A DNA stretch of 64,000 nt, from positions 293,605-357,604 of the forward strand of contig QANU01011218.1 of assembly GCA_003254905.1 (NCBI GenBank). The letters run 5' to 3'. A program made the position numbers and the translations under genes. Origin of the DNA: Nissolia schottii (taxonomy: Eukaryota; Streptophyta; Magnoliopsida; Fabales; Fabaceae). Below, in pieces: positions 46,821 through 58,249 of the stretch (positions are counted from its first letter, which is position 1; each line of letters opens with the position of its first letter). The notes beneath the pieces were generated by a model. It did no database searches and was not told the origin of the DNA. It worked only from the letters and a program-made list of their open reading frames with translations.

Positions 46821-47280
46821 TTTCACAAAAGTAGTCCACACCCTCAAAAATTACGGCTTTATCACTCCCCAATTCTCGATGGAATCATGTTTGCACAAAT
46901 CCTACACGCATATTACATTAACTAACGTGAATTTAATGATCTTAGTTTAATTTCCTTATTTCAAGATACATTTTTAATTTGTAATCATGCATAACATGAA
47001 GTGCACACAATTATTCCTAAACGTTCTAAAACAGATTCCCTCTAATCTCCGCAAACAACATGTAATCACCGTTGCCAACACAACAATTCAAACAAGGTTG
47101 GAAAGAAACACTAAGGATTCCTTCCCCCAGTCTAGCCATACAACTCCAATCTTACAACTTTAATTATCCTAAGAAAGTAAGTCTATATCCTACATAAGTT
47201 CATATATACATACCTAATCAACTAAAAAAATAAATTACCAATATTAATTAACTTGAATGAATTAAAAAAAAGAATTGAAA
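46821..47280. other. CACTA-internal noncoding
   Basis: 5' untranslated or intron-like part upstream of the TNP2 relic. Nothing recognisable. Confidence 0.4.
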
Positions 47281-48010
47281 TTATTTAATGAACTAGTAAG
47301 TAGTGGTGGTGATGGCACGTTAATTTTTGTAGGTGGTGGTGGAGGTGATTGTGGTGGTAGTGGTGGTGGCAGGAGGTGGTCATGGTGGTGGCAATGGAGG
47401 AGTGGTGGTGATGGTGGTGGAAGAGGTGTGGTGATGGCGGTGGTATAAGTGTAAGGGATTGTTGAGATAGTAGAAAAGTTGTGGGAGGTGGTGGTGGTGG
47501 TGGAGGAAGAAGGAGGGGAGAAGAGAAAAGAGAAGAGGTGGAAATGGGGAGAATGATGGGTGAAATTCGACTAAGTTAATCATCAGAATGTTACTGTTGG
47601 AAATATTCGACGGTAACTTTAAAAAGTCCAACCTTAACACCCTAAATGAAACTCATCGTTTCATTTAATTGGTTACCATCATTTTTCTGAAAGAAATCTG
47701 ACGGTAACGAAAAAATGGGTGCCATAATTTTGGTACAAAATCACCTTTGTTATCGTCGAAAATTTTAAAACATTTCAATGGTAATTTGAAATTATGATTA
47801 CCATCCGAATATTTTGACAGTAATACCCTAACCCAAAACTCTGATCCCATTAAGTTAATGGGAACGTAATTTTTAGGGTTACCATCAGTTATTTCTATTG
47901 GTCATACCCTAAACTTTAAACCCTAAACCCTGATCCCATAAAGTTAATGGGAACATGGTTTTTTGGGGTTACCATAAGTTATATGTGACAGTAATACCTT
48001 AAATCCCAAT
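47281..48010 (-). repeat. CACTA 5' leader and subterminal repeat block, copy A
   Basis: A GGTGGTGG-rich tract (47300-47500) is followed by repeated strings of the type GACGGTAAC/GTTACCATC (47590-48000) and two copies of ATCCCAT(T/A)AAGTTAATGGGA (47845 and 47935). The same order (GGT-rich tract, then repeated GACGGTAAC strings) recurs at 50820-51720, where it leads to a real CACTA terminus. Copy A has no terminus, so it is an internal or truncated end. Confidence 0.6.
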
Positions 48011-48438
48011 TACTATTTATTAATTTATTAAGCATAATAAATTAAGCCTAATTATTATTCATTAATTTATTATGCCTATTTATTGTTTATCAGGACTAAT
48101 TATTGATTTATTCAGCCTAACATAATTTTAATAATTATTAAGCCTATTTATTATTTATTTATTAATAATACACTTATAATTATTAATTAATAATTAACTA
48201 TAATTAATTGATTACTTATTTTTATTTTAAAAAATTAAAGTAACAACAAAATTTTATATGTAAACACATTGAAAAGAAATAAAAAATAAAATAAACTAAA
48301 AAATTATTAAAATAACAACAATATTCAACAAAATTCACGCTTTAACATTGCAATTAAAATAAAAATAAAAAAAACAAAGTTGACAACTCCAAAATAATAA
48401 ATATACACACAATATAAAGAAAAAAACAACTACAAAAT
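48011..48438. other. AT-rich low-complexity spacer
   Basis: Mostly TTATTAAGCCTATTTATT-like and poly-A/T sequence; no gene or clear repeat border. Confidence 0.4.
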
Positions 48439-50192
48439 CTAATATCCCAAATTGAGAGCAACGTCAGAGGCAGGGGAATCATCGTTAGTAGACTCAGACG
48501 ACATCAACAACTTAAGAGGCATATCACAGGAGACAGTATTGTTCTCCCCTCGAAAAGTTCCACCAAAGCAGGTGCACAACGCCCTGAGGTTGTCGTTGAG
48601 CTTCTCCTTTTGTTTTTTCTACTTCGCCTTTTCTTTTCTTAGCTCCTAATGCGCCACCTCTAACTTCACCATCTGCTAATGCAGCTCTTGGTTCATTTTG
48701 AACAGCCACTCGTGGAGCTTGTTAGCATCTGGCATTAGTGACAACCTGGTAGATCTAGAACTCGATCGAGGGACCCTAGATGTAACCGAGAGCTACATCC
48801 CCCGGCCGTAGACACAGTCGCGGTTCATATCACCGATGAAATCTAGTCATATTGCGTTCTCATTGATGGGACCAGGCTCAGTATTGGGGGGCATACTCGA
48901 GGTTTGCTGAGCCTAAGCAACCTGTAATGCCTGCTCAAAAGCAGCCTACATACATAAAAAAAATTAACAAAAATTAATATAATTAAAATAATAAGAAAAA
49001 ATTAAAATTAAATATTCAATATAATAAATACTTACAGTGATTTCTTTAGAGTGAGTGTCAACCCATTTAGACTTTTTCACCTTCATGGTGTGGGTATCGT
49101 AGAATAACTTCGCTTCAATCGGCACCTGACTTAGCTGTTGACTCTGCATATTTAATTGTTTAAATTTCAATAAATTAAATACTTCAAATTTAAATAAAAA
49201 ACTAAAGTAAATTAATATATAATTCAAAAATATTAAACACAAATGTAATTACCATCCTGAAGTGTATGGAAGGCAAGCTCGCTGAACCTCTGGCGTCATT
49301 GTTGCCCCCTCGACCCTGCGTCCACGCATGCTTCGAGTTTTGAGACTTGGTCTTGAACTCGTCCATGTCCTAGTATCCATTAAACTCTATAAGAATTGCA
49401 AGGGTCAACCGGTCTGGGTTTTTGTCCTTGCCCGACGAGATGTCCCCTAATAGCTGCTATAGACGCCTATCAGCCCAATTATTAAATGCTTTCTTAATGC
49501 CGACTTCTTCTAAAGGATCATATTCAAAATTATCCTGAAAATGTAAACAATAAAAAATTAATAAGTAATTAATTAAATAATTTAAGAATAACTAATAATT
49601 AAAAAAATAACTATTAGTAATTTAATTACCTTCCAAACATTGAACTCTTGCCACTTACGGATGACTCTATTGTAACATTTCTTTAAAGTCTCAGTGATAG
49701 CGTGCTTTTTAGCCTCATGGGGAATCCACCTATACAAACATAATTAAAAATATTATGTATGTTACAAAAATTAAATAAATAGCAACTAAAAACTAAAACA
49801 AAAATAGTTAACAAAACTTGCCCACTGTTATTCTCGTTGAGTCGAAGAGGGACTTGTTCTCGGTTGGTGGTGGATCCTTAGGATTGAGTGCTAGTGGGAG
49901 TATTCGACTGTGGTGGTGGATCTTGTTCGCTGTAGCTCCCAAACCTCGCCACCTATGATGACAGCGGAGGCATAAAGCTCAACTTGGGAGCATCACTGGG
50001 CTCCTCGTCCTAGTCGTCAATGAGCACCAATGTAAATCCAAGGGTCAGTATTAAACCATTTCCCATGGGAGATCTCAAGGACATCGGCGTGCTACTCGAC
50101 GTCCCCGTGTCCCTACCCCTCCCCCTACTACCTCTCCTCACGGATGTGGGGTAGTAGTCTGGCACCTGATTTTTCCCTTTGTCACTGTCCAT
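48439..50192 (-). pseudogene. CACTA transposase_24/TNPA-type gene, decayed by TAG stops
   Basis: Exons on the minus strand: 50192-50010 (MDSDKGKNQVPDYYPTSVRR, RGRGRD), about 49728-49632 (WIPHEAKKHAITETLKKCYN, RVIRKWQEFNVWK), about 49535-49256 (DNFEYDPLEEVGIKKAFNNW, DEFKTKSQNSKHAWTQGRGG), about 49146-49037 (SQVPIEAKLFYDTHTMKVKK, WVDTHSKEIT) and about 48947-48439 (AAFEQALQVA, then C-terminal coiled-coil-like KLEVAH/ELRKEKAK). This is the plant Ptta/En/Spm transposase_24 gene, thought to bind the element ends. In the last two large exons I read seven TAG and one TGA premature stops. The terminal exon otherwise keeps its frame to the TAG at 48439-48441. Confidence 0.82.
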
Positions 50193-50819
50193 ACTTACAA
50201 CTACGTAAAAATAATAAATTTAATTAAATATTATTAAAATTATAAATTAAAATTTAAAACAAGAACTAAAATATTTATCAAACATAATAATCTAATACCT
50301 TATATAAACTAATATAAAATAATATTAGAAATTTAATACAACTAGTAATCTAAAATTAACCTAACATAATATAACATTAAAATAATTAAACATTAACCTA
50401 AAAATTTAAACATTAACCTAAAATAATTTTTTAACAAAACATAATTAATTAACCTAATATAACATAACATAATTAATATAACATATAATCTAACAAAAAT
50501 AAACCTAATTAATATAACCTATAGTATAGCATATAATCTAACAAAATTAATATAACATATTATAAATCTAAAAATATTAATAACCTAATTAAAACTTAGT
50601 AAAAAATTAATCTAACAACCTACCTAATCTAACAAACTAACAAAATTATTTTAATCTAACAACATAATTCAAAAACTTAATCTAACAACCAAACATAATT
50701 ATTTAAATCTACCGACCTAGTTTAACAACCTAATCTAACAACCTAAAATTATTTTAATCTAACAACTTAACATAATCCACCAAAAAAAAATTAGAAAAAA
50801 AAATAACCTTAAAGTGTTA
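50193..50819. other. AT-rich CACTA-internal spacer with CTAACAA repeats
   Basis: Low-complexity repeats of the form TAATCTAACAACCTA and AACATAATT run throughout. Noncoding, probably 5' UTR or intron of the minus-strand transposase_24 gene. Confidence 0.5.
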
Positions 50820-51720
50820 GATTTAAATGGTAGTGGCGGTGGCCACAACAACAACACTATGGTGGCAGGGAGGGCGGTGGCGGTGTGGTGGTAAGGAGGG
50901 TCGTGGTGGTGGCAAGGAGAGGGAGAGGGAGTTCAAGGAGAGCGAGAGTGAATGAGGGAGGGAGGGATGGAGGCTCTATATATAGCCTCCACCACCTCGC
51001 GAATGGCACTGGTTTGTTACCTTCAAATATATCCAACGATAAATTGTCAACCGTTACAAGCGTGGGGAAGACACACGTCTCCTCATATTTCGAGACGTTA
51101 TCGTCATAAATTTCTGACAGTAACTAGTTGAACATTATGAACATTGGGAACATGTATGCCCCCTTATATTTTGAGACATTAACGTCGAAAATTCGATGGT
51201 AACTAGTTGAATGTTACAAACATAGGGAACACATGTGTCTCCTCATATTTCAAAGCATTACCGTAAAAAATTTTGACAGTAACTAGTCGAATGTTATGAA
51301 CGTGGGGAACGCGTGTGTCCCCTCGTATTTCAAGACGTTACCATAAAAAAATTTTAACGGTAAGGGTATCAATTATTTTTAAAATAGTTATTATCAACAT
51401 CATATGCTATGATTTATTATTATAAAATTTACCGTCGGACATTTTCAATAGTAATTTTAGAATAAAAATATTATTAAATTCATATTTATTTCTTTGTTTT
51501 ATTGTCAAAAATTGTTGACGGTAATTGCTTCGTACCACCACGCGCCATTGGGTGCCAAACTTTACCGTTGGTTTTACCGTCTAAATTTTTTTCTTATGGT
51601 AATCGTGGCCAAAATTGCTTTGGTTTGTCCTAAAAGTTATTACTGTCGATTTTTTTGTGCTTTCCGATGGTAATATTGTCGGATGAAGAACCAACGGTAA
51701 TTTGCTTATTTCTTGTAGTG
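50820..51720 (-). mobile_element. CACTA terminus: leader, subterminal repeats and terminal inverted repeat
   Basis: TTTCTTGTAGTG at 51709-51720 is the reverse complement of CACTACAAGAAA, the canonical CACTA end. Inward come repeated GACGGTAA/TTACCGTC strings (51010-51700), typical subterminal transposase-binding repeats, then a GGT-rich leader (50820-50960). A GGCTATATATAGAG sequence near 50974-50988 could be the minus-strand TATA box for the transposase genes. The opposite terminus was not found within the window. The next base, 51721, is inside a copia LTR. Confidence 0.85.
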
Positions 51721-51900
51721 TCTATTATCTTATCTTATCCTATATTATCTTATATTTCCTTGTATACTTCATCTTATCAGTCTATAAATAGACTCTTGGT
51801 GCTCTATCTATCATACACATCTAAGCTTCTCAATATTAGAATTCTCTATTTGTTATCTTTTTTCTCTATTATTTTCTTCTCCTTATTATTATTTACAACA
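51721..51900 (+). repeat. 5' LTR of a copia element, left part missing
   Basis: Similar to 56590-56761 base for base with few changes: TATTATCTTATCTTATC, TCTATAAATAGACTCTTGGT, AATTCTCTATTTGTT and the end TTATTATTTACAACA. The first ~60 bases of the LTR present at 56540 are absent because the CACTA terminus abuts at 51720. A TATA box, TATAAATAG, lies at 51783-51791. Confidence 0.85.
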
Positions 51901-51914
51901 TGTTATCAACACAA
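51901..51914 (+). other. primer-binding-site-like sequence
   Basis: TGTTATCAACACAA directly after the LTR end corresponds to the degenerate initiator-Met tRNA primer site (TGGTATCAGAGC type) used by copia elements. Confidence 0.55.
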
Positions 51915-54360
51915 AAGCTCTATCATTTGAGTGAAAGAGAAATCTTGAGATATAGAAATCCATTTTGATTCAATGGGTCTTGGGGACACCATTAAACAAC
52001 GAATCGTTGTATCCCTGAAGCATAACACAAAAGCAATAATTGGTTTGTTTTATGGTATAAGTTTTCTTTTATTTGCTTTTTTTATTTTACTTATGTTCTC
52101 CAATTATTACTTGCTTTTATCAATGCAATATATGTCTATATCTATCTCTTTTATTTCAATATCATTCCTAAAAGTCAATGGTAATTGTACCAATACAAAA
52201 ACAAAATCATTCTCTAAAGTGAATGAAAATGGTACATATAAGAATATATAACCATGAATGGTAATGATACTTAATTATATGAAAATATAATCATTCTTAG
52301 AAGTGAATGATACATGTACATAAGAAGAAAATATAATCATTCTTAGAAGTGAATGAGAATACTCATACTCATTCCCAAAAGTGAATGAGAATACTCATAC
52401 ACATTCAAATGGTAATACTCATTCGCTTAGAGATCATTCATTGAAGTGAACGAATCTTATTAATATACATTCCCTGAAGAGAATAAATAATATTATTTTA
52501 CATTTCCTGAAATGAACGAATCTTATTAGTATTCATTACTTGAAGTGAATAAATTTTATTATTTCTCATTCCCCAAAGCAAATAAATCTTATTAGCATAC
52601 ATTCCTTGAAGTGAAGTGAATGCAACTATTCTAAGTATAATATTTGAGTATCTATAATTTTTAACTTTTGTAATTCTAGGTATTTATAATTTGGTACTCA
52701 TATTATCTTGAATTGAATAACACAATGGATTCATTATTTACCAACTTATAAAAGATAATTTGATGCTCACATTCGTTAGAATGATTTTTGAATATTTATA
52801 ATTTATTCCTTTTGAGTATTTATATCATGATACTTATATCCTTTTGAAAAGGATAATTTATTGATTCATTACTCACCAATTTTCAGAAGTAAATTGGTAT
52901 ACTCAAATATTTTATTTATGGTTCATAAATTTTCCTTATTCACTTAATTTTTGTATTCTTCGCTCCTATATAACCAGTCAAAGATAAAATATCATGCAAT
53001 ACAAAATGGTGATATTATTTGTTATGAATATAATTTAGTATTTTAGTTTCATATCACACTTGCTAGATATTTTATTTAATTTAGATAATCAATTTTTTAA
53101 TTTGATATAGATGTTACAAATAATAAATGCGGATATTTTCTTTGAATACTTGATCTATTTTAAAAAGTATAACATATCTAAAATACTTGCATACTTTAAA
53201 AATTTTAATTTTAAAAATTATTTCATATGTTGTAAAATTGATTTTGAAATTATTTGACACATTTATACATGTGTGTATATATATATATATATAGTGTTAA
53301 AATTCATTTCAAAAACCACGTTGATATGGTAATGAAATTAATTTTGTATAGTTTAATTATTTTCACGAGATTGGTTTTTAACATATTGAAATTTTTTATT
53401 GAGTTGTATTTTTCTTTAGAATAACGTGAATTTGATTTGGACATTTATGTTGTTGAAATATCCTAATGTTGTTCTGCAATAATTTTTTTTATTTAATTTG
53501 CAATTAATATTTGTCGAACATAAATCTATGTTAGACAATATATGTTAGACAATATTTTATGGGGATATTACAATTATTTGTGTTATATATATATATATAT
53601 ATATTGAGAAAATTGTCAAAATATAGTATAGATATACGCTTTACGGATAGTGCAAAAAAGCTCATTATTAAAAGCAATACATATTTTACTCATTTGATAA
53701 TGAGAGAAACAAATGTTAGTACTATTGTTATTTGTTAGTGGTATAAGAATGGCAATATGCTCCTAAGAGCTACTATTTAATTTCCTAAAGAAACAAGTAA
53801 TTATTGTAGGTATAATTATTTTAATGATTAAAGACTCTAAAAGAGTTATTAGTCAATTTCATGAAGAAACAAAATGTATCATAAATTATGCACTATTACC
53901 TATTGAGTAATAAAGATAGTGGAAAGTTTCCAAAGAGCTACTATTTTATTTTCTAGAGAAACACATTTAATGTACATAATGGCAACATCAAGATTATTAA
54001 AAGCTCTAAAAGAGATGTTATTTGATTTCTTGTAGAGACACTAATGATGCAATAAATTATTAAGAACTCACTTGGGTATTTATTCAAGAACTAGAAGATT
54101 GTTCAACACATGGTAGTCATTGAAGAACCAGAAGCTTCTTCAATCTAATGACTTCTACTAATATGCTTGTTCTCAAGGAAAAGTATAATTATATGGTCAT
54201 CAATAGCAATGCTTGGATATGAATCTTCTAAATTTATAGAAGGAACTCAAGGTGATATGTGTAGACCAATTTATACATGATGTGGATCTTTTAGACATTT
54301 TATAGTCTTACAAGATGATAACATTTCTTCTTATTTTAAAATCGCAACCTAGAGTTTGGG
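51915..54360 (+). mobile_element. copia leader/gag region, decayed, with repeats
   Basis: No gag motif is readable. Contains the CATTC...GAATG repeat array (separate entry), (AT)n tracts at 53276-53292 and 53587-53603, and degenerate repeats at 53750-54060 in which AAAGAGCTACTATTTAATTT and AGAGAAACA recur every 100-130 bp. No intact frame. Confidence 0.5.
52185..52630 (+). repeat. array of imperfect palindromes, CATTC-x-GAAGTGAATG
   Basis: About fifteen copies of units such as CATTCTTAGAAGTGAATGA, CATTCCCAAAAGTGAATGAG and CATTCCTTGAAGTGAATG, each able to pair CATTC with GAATG. Spacing is irregular, 25-45 bp. Noncoding; lies in the leader of the copia relic. Confidence 0.75.
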
Positions 54361-55859
54361 AGAATACTTGCGTGTTATTTGACAAAAAAATTCAATTTTT
54401 ATAATCCAATCAAATTAATCCATCTCAGTAATGCTGGTGAATTTACTCCTCAAGCTTTTAATGCTTATTTTATGGCCAACTATGTGAATGTGAACATCTG
54501 GTTGCTCATGTTCCTACACAAAATAAGTTACCAGAATCTTTTATAAAATGCCTTCAATTGATTGTTAGGCTGCCACTTATGAGAATAAAATGCTCACTTT
54601 TGTGTGCAATATGCTATTTTACATGTTGCAATACTTAAGTGTATATGGCCAACAAGTTGCCATCAAATCTCCCTTACCACTACCATTTGGCTAGTAGTCA
54701 AATATTTCCCATGCGATATACATCCTAGTTTCTCACCTTATTGCACCAAATTGGGATCCCAAAGAAAATCAAGAATATATGTTGGATATGATTATCTCTC
54801 TGTAATAAAATATTTTGTGAAATACAAGAGGGACGCCTTTAAGACTCAATTTTTAGATTGTCAATTTAATGGGACAATGTTTTCAACATTGAAGGAGGAG
54901 GGGGGAGGAAACAAATAGCTGGGAAGATAATTAATTGCAATACATAATTCTTTATTTATTTAGATCCTCAAATAAGGCAATGTGTCTGGACCAAAAGTTC
55001 AAAAAATCATATATTTGTAAATAATAACAAATAAATTGCTAGATGCATTCACTTCATTATTATAAAAGGATAATTAAATCCTATATACTAGTCGAAATAC
55101 CTCAATTCAAATTGATGTTCATATTTAATAATAAATCACACCCCATAAGCATGGTAAATGAGTCGATTTCCAAAATTAAAAAGCTTCGAACAAGGAAGAG
55201 GGCTATGGAGGTTATTTCTGTTGAGGATGCAAATAATCCTAAAAGCGATACTCTTCATGGTGAAAAAGATAGAGACATAGTAAGGATTCTGGTTGTAGTC
55301 CAAATCTATTGACTTAATTTAAATACCAGAAGATGTTTAGGTACCTGAAAGAAGTCAAGATATTGAAAATGATGAGATCTCGATAGACTATGTCTCTAAA
55401 AAAAATACGGAACCGATGAGAAATTATTGTTAACAACATATTTGCATATATTATTGCGCTACACATTCATTGCGCATGAAAGGGATGATCTTAGACTAAG
55501 AACTGTTGATGAGTGTCAACGTAAAATTGATTGGTTAAAATGGGTAGAAATCTTGTAGACTAAATTAGACTCATAAAATGTGAAGTCTTTTGGACATGTA
55601 GTCCAACTACTTAGAAGGTATACAATTTGTGAAATACAAATGAGAATTTGTGAAAAAATACATGAGAATATGAAATTGTGATTTGATAATATATCTATAT
55701 ATGTGTGATATATTTTAAGTTGTTCATGAATATATATTTGGATTCATCATAATTACTGTATATATTAATGACATGAATATTATGGAAATTCCTAAAGAAG
55801 TTTCCTTAGTTATAAAGATCTAAGGGAAAATTTTGAGATTAAAGATCTTGGAATAATAG
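54361..55859 (+). pseudogene. copia integrase-RT relic
   Basis: Integrase catalytic part: LDNAGEFTPQAFNAYFMANY-like (54432-54490, with NAGEFTPQAFNAYF), AHVPTQNKLPES, then the 104-codon frame 54604-54918 with KLGSQRKSRIYVGYDYLSVI and FLDCQFNGTMFSTL, the copia integrase C-terminal block. RT part: DECQRKIDWLKWVEIL near 55508 and VKSFGHVVQ near 55580, then DMNIMEIPKEVSLVI near 55770, close to the normal region after the YVDD box; the YVDD box itself is lost. Many stops. The reading is cut at 55859 by an inserted LTR fragment. Confidence 0.8.
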
Positions 55860-56242
55860 TGAATCGTGAAATTTCACTGACGTGTGATGAACCACCGCTC
55901 AATCGGTTGGTAGACACTGCTCGAGCTGTGCCTGGAGGAAATCATTTGGTAGCTTCTTTGACATAACCGCTTGAGCAATTGGTAGGCACCGCTAAAACTG
56001 TGCCTGAACTTAGAAGGGCTCCAACATTGTACTTAGCTCCCTAATAGTCTCTGATCCTGAAACACAATGTACAAACATCATATAACTATCCTACAAATGC
56101 ATGATAGATGCCTAAAGGTTAGTGAAAAATAAACATCCTAAAAATATAACAAAAAATGCTAAAAAGTCTAAAGATGTAGGTATTAATCCTAACTTTTCAT
56201 GCAAAAACAAAGCAAAAGATAACTTTCATTGGAGAGTTATCA
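55860..56242 (-). mobile_element. truncated TGATAACTCTCC-family LTR, inverted relative to 57785
   Basis: On the minus strand it begins TGATAACTCTCCAATGAAAG (56242 downward) and runs through GGTAGGCACC-type and CTGCTCGAGC-type strings to GTGAAATTTCACGATTC. The plus-strand copy at 57785-58090 has the same order (TGATAACTCTCCACTG, CTACCAACTGCTCGAGC, GAATCAT-type end). Only the first ~380 bases of the LTR are present. It interrupts the copia relic. Confidence 0.8.
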
Positions 56243-56539
56243 GAGCCTATTACAGTGGTAGATTCTACTTCATCTTTTGAGAAACTAGTGCACAAGATCA
56301 AAATGCGCTGATTTCGAGACATTAAATAATGCTCCTAAGAGGAGGAGACATGTTTTACTCTTTTTTCCTTAGTCAAGGTTTTTTATTCCACTGAATTTTC
56401 TCTTGATAAGGTTTTTAACAAGACAACTCGTACTATGAATATGTTGTACTATTTTTTCTTCACTAATTTTTTTCAATGAATTTTTTCTTAGTAAGGTTTT
56501 ATGAGGCATATCCCTGATGGACATCCAAGGGGAGGGTTA
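56243..56539 (+). mobile_element. copia 3' end and polypurine tract
   Basis: The copia element resumes: GAAACTAGTGCACAAGATC, CTAAGAGGAGGAGACATG, repeated AAGGTTTTT strings, and the purine tract AAGGGGAGGG directly before the 3' LTR. Confidence 0.65.
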
Positions 56540-56761
56540 TGAAATATTTGGTGGATGTCCTCATCCTAATTCGCTTAGGATTTGATTAGATAGAGTTTAT
56601 TATCTTATCTTATCTTTCCGTGTATACTTCACCTTATTGGTCTATAAATAGACTCTTGGTGCTCTATGTATCACATGCCTATGAGACTCTCAATAATAGA
56701 ATATTCTCTATTTGTTCTCTTATTTCTCTATTGCTTACTTTTCCTTATTATTATTTAAACA
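56540..56761 (+). repeat. 3' LTR of the copia element (about 222 bp)
   Basis: Starts TGAAATATTTGGTGGATGTC after the purine tract, has TATAAATAG at 56643-56651 and ends TTATTATTTAAACA. Pairs with the truncated 5' LTR at 51721-51900. Confidence 0.85.
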
Positions 56762-57784
56762 TAAAATATATTGATGGTTTTTTTGGTACCCTATAGGATA
56801 TTTACACCTCTCCACTAAAGTTCTTACTTTTTAACCATTTTTAAAACTAAATAGGTCGAACTATGTCATTATTTTCTATTTCATATGATTTTGACAAAAC
56901 TTCCCGGTAATCAGATAGTTTAAATAATCAACTTAAGAGGTATGAAAATTTAAAGATCATTTAATCTTATGATACACTATTCCACAAATATTGTATTAAA
57001 AAATATTAATTTATTATGTTTGATTATATGACACATCATTAGATTATGAAATAATGATCACAAAATTCAATGTGTTTAGTTCTAAATTTGTTAAAAATAA
57101 ATAAATTTAGTAGGCCGGTATGAATATATGTCGTGACACCAAAGAAATCACAAAATATATTATCTTAAGAAAGAGATGATGAATTATGTCATGTTTCAAA
57201 AGTCATGCTAAATGTTTCTTTGCTGATTCTTTTATCTTAGGAAAAAGAAAAAGAAAACGAAGAAAAGAGGTAAAAGAAAAAAAAACTGAGTTTATTCTTT
57301 TCTTCCGTGGCCGTGGGTTTCACTCCATAGTCCGAATCATCCCTAGTCTTCTTGTTATAATAGAAAGAGACTGATGGAATTTAAATTGTTGGCTGTGGAA
57401 AAAGTCATTTGTTATTTATGAATTTGAATCGGTCATAACTCTCTTTTAGATCTTAGTTGCTCCAGTTCTTTTCACCATTAAATTTAATAAAATATATAAA
57501 TGAACAATGTAGATTAGTCAACAAGAGTAATTTACTTTTTTATAATGAATTATTAAATAATTTATAAAATTTGAAAGGACAATACTATCCTTCCTTTATC
57601 TTCTCTCAAATTTGTTGTCCTCACTGGCCGCCACAGCCAAACTCGCGAGTCCATTGCCTTATCTCATCGTGCTACTCTCTTCCCTTCCTCCCCTCCCCAT
57701 CATTCATTCTTACCTTGATATGACCTTGTTTTTTATTCTTCTTTTATTTATTGTTTCTTTTCTAACTGAGAAACAATAGTTAAT
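56762..57784. other. AT-rich intergenic
   Basis: No supported gene. A 62-codon frame at 57186-57374 with a Lys/Arg run is low-complexity. A GC-richer patch at 57600-57700 has no recognisable feature. Confidence 0.45.
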
Positions 57785-58249
57785 TGATAACTCTCCACTG
57801 AAATTTATTTTGCTTAGTTTTTGCATGTATTTTTAAGACCATGTCATGCGTTTTAGGATACTTTTAGGTGTTTGTTTATTGATTTTCAGGTTCGGAGGAC
57901 ATTAGGGAGCTAAGTATAAAGTTTGAGTCCTTCTAGGTTAAGACACCGCTTGAATGGTGCCTACCAACCGCTCAAGCTGTTATGTCATAGAAGTTGCCAA
58001 ATGATTATCTTCAAGCGCTGCTCGAGCAGTGCCTACCAACTGCTCGAGCAGTGGTTCGTCACACGTTAATGCAATTTCATGATTCACTTTAGCATTTGAC
58101 GTGGAGTCGAGAAAAAGCAAAGAAAAACACATTTTAAAAGAACATACAACCCCAAATTAGGATTCATTTATCATTCATTCAAAGATTGGAAAAGGAGGCA
58201 ACCCTAAAGGATCACTCAGGGCAGGATTGACAGCTTCGGGGGTGCAATG
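57785..58249 (+). mobile_element. Tat/Athila-like LTR, left part (interrupted)
   Basis: Begins TGATAACTCTCCACTGAAAT, has TTTTCAGGTTCGGAGGAC, then the palindrome-rich block GCTCGAGCAGTGCCTACC. The sequence is interrupted at 58249 by a solo LTR and resumes at 61434 with CGAGAGCAGTGTAACTCC. Related copies: 19489 (plus) and 55860-56242 (minus). Confidence 0.7.
58245..58249 (+). other. target-site duplication CAATG, left copy
   Basis: CAATG immediately left of TGAAACACCC; the identical CAATG is at 61429-61433. Confidence 0.9.
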
